A stretch of DNA of 64,000 bases from G963674955 sp963674955 (lineage in GTDB: Bacteria > Desulfobacterota > Desulfovibrionia > Desulfovibrionales > Desulfovibrionaceae). Both the position numbers and the translations under genes were made by a program. Below are positions 58,465 to 64,000 of this stretch, one piece after another. The stretch is from NCBI GenBank assembly GCA_963674955.2, contig CAXXKR010000004.1:1240001-1304000 (forward strand), in the 5' to 3' direction. Below the pieces are notes generated by a model. That model had not been told where the DNA came from, did not search any database, and saw only the letters and a list, made by a program, of their open reading frames with translations. The stretch's first letter is position 1, and every line of letters begins with the position of its first letter.

Positions 58465-58740
58465 CTAGACCGCCGGAGCGTCGAAATCTATATCCTGCTC
58501 CACGCCGGCATCCCGCGCAGCCTGAATCACTTCGCGCAGGGTCTTCAGGGTTTCCTCAGCCTCTCCGCGATCCAGTTTGCGAATACCGAACCCGGCATGG
58601 ATGATCAGGTAATCGCCGATCTCCACATCCTCGCTCATAATCATCAGCGAAGCATTGATCATGGTGTCGCCCTCACCCACGCGGCAAGTGGCCACATCGT
58701 TTTCTATCTTGACTATCTCTGCTGGAACTGCAAGGCACAT
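58465..58740 (-). CDS. hypC: Hydrogenase maturation chaperone HypC/HybG family
   Basis: A 91-residue HypC-family protein. The diagnostic N-terminal MCLAVP with the essential Cys2, the OB-like strand VATCRVGEGD, and DYLIIHAGFGIRKLD are present. HypC carries the Fe(CN)2CO unit from HypD and delivers it to the hydrogenase large-subunit precursor. It is the last gene of the operon, so it is probably dedicated to this enzyme. General hypABDEF genes are not in the window. The gene starts 17 bp after the maturation protease. Confidence 0.93.
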   Translation of the reverse strand: MCLAVPAEIVKIENDVATCRVGEGDTMINASLMIMSEDVEIGDYLIIHAGFGIRKLDRGEAEETLKTLREVIQAARDAGVEQDIDFDAPAV

Positions 58741-58757
58741 ATCTTCATCTCTCCTAT

Positions 58758-59249
58758 TTAGCCGCGAGCCTTGAAGGAACCGCCCGCGTCTTCAATTTCC
58801 TTGAGCACGGCTTCCGCCATCTTGGGCATGCTGTTCACCGTCGTCTCGGATAATTCCACGGACATGGTCTTGTAGTCAAACGGTTCCATGCCCACGATAA
58901 TCGCTTCGGGTCGGTGCCCGGCGATGTCGCAGGTAATGAGCGTATCCACGAGGTCGGTCTGATGCAGGGAGTCGTTGAAGGCCAAGCTCTTACGCAAATC
59001 GTCGCCAACAAGGCGGTATATGCTGCCCGGCTCGCCGTCGCCCAGCACGGCGTCGACCACAATCAGGAAATCGGAGTCCATGATGGGACCCATGAGCTTG
59101 GTCCCCAGCGTGCCGCCGTCCATCAGTTCGACGTTGTCTGAAAATTCGTACTTATCCATCAACTCTTCGACGATTCTGACGCCCACGCCTTCGTCGGTAT
59201 AGAGGATGTTGCCCACGCCCAATACTAAAATTCTTGTTTGGTCTGTCAT
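58758..59249 (-). CDS. hynC: [NiFe] hydrogenase maturation protease (HynC/HybD family)
   Basis: A 163-residue HybD-family endopeptidase. It starts with LVLGVGNILYTDEGVGVRIVEEL, where Glu is a nickel-sensing residue, continues with VELMDGGTLG and LIVVDAVLGDGEPGSIYRL, and keeps a His in DSLHQTDLVD. It cuts the C-terminal peptide of the large subunit after nickel insertion. The gene lies 71 bp after the large-subunit gene and before hypC. The stretched gap may hold another ribosome-binding site but no extra gene. Confidence 0.93.
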   Translation of the reverse strand: MTDQTRILVLGVGNILYTDEGVGVRIVEELMDKYEFSDNVELMDGGTLGTKLMGPIMDSDFLIVVDAVLGDGEPGSIYRLVGDDLRKSLAFNDSLHQTDLVDTLITCDIAGHRPEAIIVGMEPFDYKTMSVELSETTVNSMPKMAEAVLKEIEDAGGSFKARG

Positions 59250-59320
59250 GTCGGGTAAGATAAAAGCGGGAACCTGGAAAGTCCAGGTTCCCGCTGGTTA
59301 TTTGTTCATTTTCTCTAGAT

Positions 59321-61051
59321 TTAGAGAATCTTGAACTTGGCAACGTTGCCGGTCTTGGAATCGATGACGTGCACGCCGCAGGCGATGCAGGGGTCATAGG
59401 AGTGGACCGTGCGCAGAATCTCAACAGGACGCATGGGATCGAACACCGGGGTGCCCATGAGGGCTTCTTCGACGGGGCTCAGGAGGCCCTTGTCGCAGCG
59501 GGGTCCGAGGTTCCATGTGGAAGGAACGACGAGCTGGAAGTTGTCGATCTTTCCGCCCTTGATGTTGATCCAGTGGCTCAGCATGCCGCGGGGGGCAGCC
59601 ACGAAACCAGCACCCTGAGCTTCGTCGGGCATCTCCCAATCCTGGTAGATGTTGCCGTCGCCGGAAGCGATGTTGGCCTTGAGCTCGTTGATCCAGTCCT
59701 GAGTCTTGTTGGCGGTGACCAGGGCTTCGATGCCGCGGGCAGCCGTACGACCAAGGGTGGAGAACAGGGCTTCGGGGCCAACGCCGAGGACGCCGAGGAC
59801 GTAGTTGACTGCTGCAACGACTTCCTTCTGACCCCTGGCGTAAGCGACCAGGCAATGAGCCAGCGGACCGACCTCAGTGGACTTTCCGTTGTACCTGGGA
59901 GCCTTCATCCAGGAATAATGATCTTTGTCGCCCAGCTTGGTGTACTTGGGCTCGGTCACACCCTTGTAGGGATGCTTGGGCTCGCTGTACTTGTACCAGC
60001 TGTATTTGACGTGCTCTTCGATGGCTTCAGGCTTGAAGTCTTCGGGAGCGCCGAGGTTGCGATCCATGATGACGCCCTGGGGCCACCAGCGGCTGTTCAG
60101 GTCGTACTCGTCAGTGGGGAACTCACCGGAAGTCATGAAGTTGGTGGTTCCGCCAATGCCGGACCAATCTTTGTAATGAGCGGCCACAGCCAGCAGATCC
60201 GGAATGTAGAACCTTCTGATGAAATCAGCGGTCTCTTCGTACAGGGCTGTGAACTCGGCGATGCGCTCGGGAGTGAGGGCATCGTAGTTGGTCACGCCAC
60301 CGACGACGGTGAACTGGGTGTGGGGGTTCTTGCCACCGAAGACGGCCATGCCGCGAGCGGCCTTGACCTGCAGATGCAGAGCCTTCAGGTAGTGGGCAGT
60401 GGCCATAAGGTCGGCCTCTGCGGGCAGATAGTAAGCTTCGTTCTTCGTGTCGCCCAGGAAGTAGGCGTTGGTGAAGATACCGAGCTGACCGCTTTCGACC
60501 AGGGCTTTGACCTTGTCCTGAACAGCCTTGAAGTACTCGGCTGTGTCTTCGGGACGGTCGGCCAGGCTCTGAGACAGACCGGCGGTAGCCTTGGGGTCGG
60601 CCTGCAGGGCGTTGGCAACGTTGACCCAGTCAAGGGCGTGCAGGTGATAGAAGTGCACGATGTGGTCGTGCATGTACTGCGCGGCCATGACCAGGTTACG
60701 GATCAGGATGGCGTTTTTGGGAATCTTGACCTTCACGGCGTTGTCAACGCAACGGGTGGAGGCAAGGGCGTGCACGTACGTGCAGACGCCGCAGGAACGC
60801 TGAGTGAAATGCTGAGCGTCTCTGGGGTCACGGCCCTTGAGGATTATTTCCAGACCCCTGAACAGCTGAGCGCTGCTGCGGACATCGGCGACAACGCCGT
60901 TTTCCACTTCAACTTCAATGCGAAGGTGACCTTCGATCCTGGTGATGGGGTCAACGACAACGGGCCCCTTATAAGAAGCAGCCTTGGGCGTCGCCGGAAT
61001 CGGTACGGCGCTGAAGTCAAGGGGCTTAGCTTTAGGTTTGCAACCAGCCAT
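59321..61051 (-). CDS. hynA: Periplasmic [NiFe] hydrogenase large subunit
   Basis: A 576-residue large subunit holding the Ni-Fe active site. The N-terminal Cys pair is in RSCGVCTYVH (C87, C90) and the C-terminal pair in DPCIACGVH (C555, C558). Because the first of the second pair is Cys rather than Sec, it is [NiFe], not [NiFeSe]. The 15 residues after His561 (VIDSKTGNVAKFKIL) are the extension removed by the maturation protease. It pairs with the Tat-exported small subunit and travels with it to the periplasm. The start at 61051 has AAGGAGG. In some species the letters hynA and hynB are swapped. Confidence 0.96.
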   Translation of the reverse strand: MAGCKPKAKPLDFSAVPIPATPKAASYKGPVVVDPITRIEGHLRIEVEVENGVVADVRSSAQLFRGLEIILKGRDPRDAQHFTQRSCGVCTYVHALASTRCVDNAVKVKIPKNAILIRNLVMAAQYMHDHIVHFYHLHALDWVNVANALQADPKATAGLSQSLADRPEDTAEYFKAVQDKVKALVESGQLGIFTNAYFLGDTKNEAYYLPAEADLMATAHYLKALHLQVKAARGMAVFGGKNPHTQFTVVGGVTNYDALTPERIAEFTALYEETADFIRRFYIPDLLAVAAHYKDWSGIGGTTNFMTSGEFPTDEYDLNSRWWPQGVIMDRNLGAPEDFKPEAIEEHVKYSWYKYSEPKHPYKGVTEPKYTKLGDKDHYSWMKAPRYNGKSTEVGPLAHCLVAYARGQKEVVAAVNYVLGVLGVGPEALFSTLGRTAARGIEALVTANKTQDWINELKANIASGDGNIYQDWEMPDEAQGAGFVAAPRGMLSHWINIKGGKIDNFQLVVPSTWNLGPRCDKGLLSPVEEALMGTPVFDPMRPVEILRTVHSYDPCIACGVHVIDSKTGNVAKFKIL

Positions 61052-61128
61052 ATTTATCCTCCTTACAGAGTGTAAAACATGTATTTATTATGAGTTTCCT
61101 ACTCCACAACAATTACTGAATCCTCAGT

Positions 61129-62076
61129 CTAGCTCTCTTCGTAGAAGGGAGACATTTCATCCCAGAAATTGGGCTCTGAGCAACCGATGCAGGGATGACC
61201 GGCTTCAACAGGCCAAATGGTCTGGTTGAACTTGACTGTCGGGCAGTTGTTGTAGGTGTAGGGGCCCTTGCAACCGAGCTGGTACAGGCAATAACCCATT
61301 CTGGCTTCTTCGGAATCGAAGGAAGGAGCGAACTTGTCTTCCTCGAAGTACTTGAGCCTGGGGCAATTGTCGTGAATGGTCTCGCCAAAGAACATGGTCG
61401 GCCTGTTCTGGTCATCCAGTTCGGGCACGGCTTTTTTGGTCAGATAGTAAACAATGGTTCCAACCAGGTTGTAGGGGTTCGGCGGGCAACCGGAAATGTT
61501 GATTGCACCGGCGTTGAGAGCGTCGTTCACACCCTTGGCCTCGGTCGGGTTGGGAGAAGCGGCCTGGACGCCACCGAAAGTGGCGCAGGTACCGTAAGCG
61601 ATAACAGCCTGGGCGCCGCCGACAACCTCTTTGTTGATTTCGAGCATTGTGCGACCGGCAACCTTGCCGTGGTAGCCGCCACCCTTGGTGGGGATACCGC
61701 CTTCAATCACGCACACGTAGCCGTCAGGAGAACTGATGGCGTCGTGCAGAGCCTTTTCAGCCATCTCACCAGCGGCGGCCATGATGGTTTCATGGTAGTC
61801 GAGGGAGATAACATCAAGAATCAACTCATCAATGTAAGGCTGTACGGTCCTGAGAATGGACTCGGAACAACCTGTACATTCAGCATTGTGCAGCCAGACA
61901 ACGGAAGGCCTTTTAGTGGCGGTCAGAGCTTCAGCCACTTTGGGAGCAAAGGCGGGACCCATGCCCATGACGGCGGCAATGGTTCCACAGAATTTCATGA
62001 AATCGCGACGAGAGACGCCACGTTTCGCCAGCCTTTGTTCGGCTCCGTCTCTGCCATGACCCACAGAAAGCTTCAT
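61129..62076 (-). CDS. hynB: Periplasmic [NiFe] hydrogenase small subunit
   Basis: A 315-residue small subunit with three Fe-S clusters. The N-terminus carries a twin-arginine signal (VSRRDFMKFCG, residues 21-31), so the dimer is exported folded by Tat. Proximal-cluster cysteines begin with AECTGCSES (C67, C70). The last part has NCPTVKFNQTIWPVEAGHPCIGCSEPNFWDE, typical of the medial [3Fe-4S] and distal clusters of Desulfovibrio enzymes. It passes electrons to periplasmic cytochrome c3. The start at 62076 was chosen because GGAGGTG lies just upstream and the Tat motif follows. Confidence 0.96.
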   Translation of the reverse strand: MKLSVGHGRDGAEQRLAKRGVSRRDFMKFCGTIAAVMGMGPAFAPKVAEALTATKRPSVVWLHNAECTGCSESILRTVQPYIDELILDVISLDYHETIMAAAGEMAEKALHDAISSPDGYVCVIEGGIPTKGGGYHGKVAGRTMLEINKEVVGGAQAVIAYGTCATFGGVQAASPNPTEAKGVNDALNAGAINISGCPPNPYNLVGTIVYYLTKKAVPELDDQNRPTMFFGETIHDNCPRLKYFEEDKFAPSFDSEEARMGYCLYQLGCKGPYTYNNCPTVKFNQTIWPVEAGHPCIGCSEPNFWDEMSPFYEES

Positions 62077-62440
62077 AGAACACCTCCGAATTAAATAAGG
62101 GATCATACCATGACGCTGATACGTCTTTATTCCAACTCTCAACGTCCGACTCAATGTCAAACGAGAAAGAAACGTCCTTCTTCTATAACACGTTTTTCAA
62201 AAAAGTGTTATTAATGCATCACCTTTGTAAATTTGATGTTACACTTGGTATCAACATTAATTACTGCTTCTTTTAACCACCTTTCAACATAAAAGCAACA
62301 TCAAAAATGAAAAAAACAATCCTTACAACAGTATTGAGCCTTATTTCTATTTTGCCCCAATTCAAAAGACGCCAGTGCCTTTTTTTTCTCAAGTCATAGA
62401 GCCGACTGCCGATGATATTGAATTTCATGACTCTCTGTCG
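62077..62440 (-). promoter_or_regulatory. Hydrogenase operon promoter region with palindromes
   Basis: No gene is present. Two symmetrical elements stand out: ATAACAC…GTGTTAT (62185-62211) with a T5/A6 centre, and TTGAT…ATCAA (62233-62254). On the minus strand TTGACA about 80 bp before the start may be a -35 box. Their regulators are unknown. Confidence 0.45.
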
Positions 62441-62484
62441 AAAAAAAACAAAAACCCTCCTGCCGACCTGGGCAGGAGGGTTTT
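62441..62484 (-). terminator. Strong terminator after the SPASM radical SAM gene
   Basis: AAAACCCTCCTGCC pairs perfectly with GGCAGGAGGGTTTT (14 bp), followed on the minus strand by a T-rich run. It separates the gene from the hydrogenase promoter region. Confidence 0.9.
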
Positions 62485-62506
62485 GCAACAATCCGAAAAG
62501 CCTTGT

Positions 62507-63433
62507 CTACGAGACTGTGCAGCTGCGGCAGATGGCCAGATTCTCGAAATTGCCCGCCTGGTATTCGCGGATCAGACGCAAAAAATGGTCGGAATTCCAA
62601 ATCTCGCTGATGGACCTTTCACGCACGTTGCCCAAGACCACTGTACGCCGCCAGTCGTGACAGCAGAGAATCATGTCTCCATTATAAAGAACATAGGCCT
62701 GCTTCAGAAAAAGGTCGCAATTGCGCCTGAGCCTGGGCTTTACCGTGCCGAGGTCGGAAAGATCCTTGCCGGAACGGTTGTCCATCTTGTGCACCTTGAA
62801 CCGAACGTTCCTGTCACCCCAGTACTTCTTGGCGTACTCAATCTCCGGCTCCACGATGCTTGTCTTGAGCGTGGTGATGGTCAGTTTGGGCAGTTGGGCG
62901 TTCCTGCGATCGCGTATCTCGATGAACTTGTCGATATTGCCGAGCACCCTGTCCAGGGAAAGACCCATGCTCTTATTATAGGTTTCCTCGCTGTAGCCCT
63001 GCACGCTGATCCAAAGGTGCCTGAGTCCGGCCTCCACCAGCCCCTCGCTCATTTCAGGAGTCAAGAGCGCGCCGTTGGAGTTGATCTTGGTCTTGGTGAT
63101 GAATTTCTTCTTCTTGTTGATGTAGGCGATGCGCTCGGGCATCTTCCTGTCCAGAAGGGGCTCGTTCATGAGATAGGGACTGATGCGCCCGATCAAGTGT
63201 TTGCCGCACTCGTCAACGATCTTTTTGAAAAGGTCGTCGTCCATGGCCCCTTGGGGCAGGCTTTTGTGGGTGTCTGTATAGCCGCAAAAAAGGCAACGCG
63301 CGTTGCAGCGGCTGTCGGTCTGTATCTGTATGGCCCTGGGAAACGAGGGTCTGGGAACTTCCCCGGTCTTTCGCCAATGCATGAATTTCTTTATAAATCC
63401 GTCGCCTTCCGGGGGCATGTAATACTTGGACAT
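62507..63433 (-). CDS. Radical SAM/SPASM-domain protein
   Basis: A 308-residue radical SAM enzyme. The cluster motif is SRCNARCLFCGYTDTHKSLP, followed by the structure PYLMNEPLLDRKM (GGE-like position replaced by NEP) and KINSNGALLTPE. The C-terminal part (RRNCDLFLKQAYVLYNGDMILCCHDW, then ICRSCTVS) holds SPASM-type cysteines for auxiliary clusters. SPASM proteins often modify peptides or maturate enzymes; the target is not evident. It is upstream of the hydrogenase operon on the same strand but separated by a strong terminator. Confidence 0.88.
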   Translation of the reverse strand: MSKYYMPPEGDGFIKKFMHWRKTGEVPRPSFPRAIQIQTDSRCNARCLFCGYTDTHKSLPQGAMDDDLFKKIVDECGKHLIGRISPYLMNEPLLDRKMPERIAYINKKKKFITKTKINSNGALLTPEMSEGLVEAGLRHLWISVQGYSEETYNKSMGLSLDRVLGNIDKFIEIRDRRNAQLPKLTITTLKTSIVEPEIEYAKKYWGDRNVRFKVHKMDNRSGKDLSDLGTVKPRLRRNCDLFLKQAYVLYNGDMILCCHDWRRTVVLGNVRERSISEIWNSDHFLRLIREYQAGNFENLAICRSCTVS

Positions 63434-63546
63434 GTTTTCCGTCCTTAAATGGGGTTTGCGTTGTTCGGTTGGGGAACTTATAAACTGTTGAAGAAAGCTG
63501 TCAACACCGGACAGCGACCGTCAAATCCAGACAAAAGGAGAATGAA

Positions 63547-63849
63547 ATGAGCGCAATCATGGAGATGTCGATCTTTCCCATGGACAAGGGAGTCAGCCTC
63601 AGCCCCTACGTGGCCAGGGCGGTTGACATCATCCGCAAGTCGGGTTTGGACCACGAATTCGGCCCCATGGGCACCTGCGTTGAAGGCGACATGAGCGACC
63701 TCATGGCCCTGGCCGGGCAATGCTTCAAGGACATGAAAAAAGACTGCGACCGGATATATCTCAACATAAAATTCGATTATCTGCACGGCGGTTCCGGCAG
63801 GCTCAAGGGCAAGGTCGAATCCGTGCGGGACAAACTCGAAAAATCATAA
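63547..63849 (+). CDS. Thiamine-binding/UPF0045-family protein (MTH1187/YkoF-like)
   Basis: A 100-residue ferredoxin-like-fold protein of the MTH1187 family: AIMEMSIFPMDKGVSLSPYVARAVDIIRKSGLDHEFGPMGTCVEGD, then a central helix and YLNIKFDYLHGGSGRLKGKVESV. Family members bind thiamine-like ligands or act as small regulators. The start ATG has AGGAGAATGAA before it. It is followed 19 bp later by the flavodoxin-fold gene. Confidence 0.88.
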   Translation: MSAIMEMSIFPMDKGVSLSPYVARAVDIIRKSGLDHEFGPMGTCVEGDMSDLMALAGQCFKDMKKDCDRIYLNIKFDYLHGGSGRLKGKVESVRDKLEKS

Positions 63850-63868
63850 ACGCAAACGGAGAAAGGCA

Positions 63869-64000
63869 ATGAACATCGTAAATCTGCTGGGCAGCCCAAG
63901 GCCCAAAAGCAACAGCGCGGCCATGGCCGGGATGTTCTGCGACGCGGCGACTCAACTAGGCGGCCGGGTGGAGACATACAACCTCAACTCCATGAGCTTC
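63869..64000 (+). CDS. Flavodoxin-fold (NADPH-dependent FMN reductase / iron-sulfur flavoprotein-like), 3' truncated
   Basis: Forty-four residues are visible before the window edge. The start MNIVNLLGSPRPKSNSAAMA has the GSPRPxSNS phosphate-binding loop of the flavodoxin-like FMN reductase family, followed by a helix and RVETYNLNSMSF. An AGAAAGG ribosome-binding site is present. Whether it also has the iron-sulfur Cys motif cannot be seen. Confidence 0.75.
   Translation, partial: MNIVNLLGSPRPKSNSAAMAGMFCDAATQLGGRVETYNLNSMSF

Noticed and set aside
59321..61051. [NiFeSe] hydrogenase
   Set aside because: The C-terminal motif is DPCxxC with a TGC codon, not an in-frame TGA for selenocysteine.
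59369..61075. Long plus-strand frame opposite the hydrogenase large subunit
   Set aside because: A mirror frame produced by biased codon use of the real gene; no domain or ribosome-binding site.
61129..62160. Longer start for the hydrogenase small subunit
   Set aside because: The upstream 28 codons precede the GGAGGTG ribosome-binding site and would push the Tat motif away from the N-terminus.

Overview
The window looks like a chromosomal segment of a marine-type, moderately high-GC sulfate reducer of the Desulfovibrionaceae (Desulfovibrio / Pseudodesulfovibrio-like). This is inferred from a Tat-exported periplasmic [NiFe] hydrogenase operon, a TAXI-TRAP transporter, class III ribonucleotide reductase (nrdDG), FeoAB, cobamide-remodelling CbiR beside CobU, and many small Desulfovibrio-style proteins without a known function. 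No rRNA, tRNA or CRISPR array was seen.

Layout. 1-4.1 kb: the 3' end of mltG, a zinc-ribbon membrane protein, and a TAXI-TRAP transporter whose binding-protein gene is separated from the fused permease by a hairpin terminator. 4.5-9.2 kb: a tight four-gene operon (ATP-grasp ligase, KamA-like radical SAM aminomutase, M20 peptidase, GNAT acetyltransferase). This is the best candidate in the window for an undescribed biosynthetic system; the aminomutase gene carries a one-base frame break. 9.3-17 kb: tandem secreted paralogues, a glycosyltransferase, a tRNA-thiolase-like enzyme with a ThiS/MoaD-like partner, a receiver protein, an M50 protease, trpS, a SlyD-like FKBP and an aminotransferase. 17-24.6 kb: an RND efflux pump, and divergent iron genes (feoA-like; feoA-feoB) with Fur-like palindromes between them.

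24.6-34.4 kb is repair and cofactor housekeeping: a protein fusing an endonuclease-Q-like PHP nuclease to a UvrD-type helicase, cbiR-cobU, a DHH phosphoesterase, polA, a DUF1844 protein and argC. 34.4-38.7 kb: a GIY-YIG-like protein, a candidate small RNA, and nrdG-nrdD behind a leader that can fold as a three-way junction. 38.7-53.9 kb: small secreted and zinc-ribbon proteins, an HD-domain protein, a 520-residue unknown, purU, gmhA, a receiver, a Znu-type ABC transporter with a glyoxalase-fold gene inserted, an SGNH hydrolase, a rhomboid protease, nagZ, trpB (with an attenuator-like leader) and an isocitrate dehydrogenase.

53.9-58.2 kb is an insertion-sequence island: a host gene broken by a frameshift and an IS3-family remnant, a decayed IS1111-type IS110 element (54971-56313) with a probable bridge-RNA end, an AT-rich secreted orphan, and an apparently intact IS51-type IS3 element (56935-58193). 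58.4-64 kb: the hydrogenase operon (small subunit, large subunit, maturation protease, HypC) ending in a strong terminator, a SPASM radical SAM protein, a thiamine-binding-like protein and the start of a flavodoxin-fold gene cut by the window edge.

All identifications come from reading motifs and translated sequence by eye; no database search was run.
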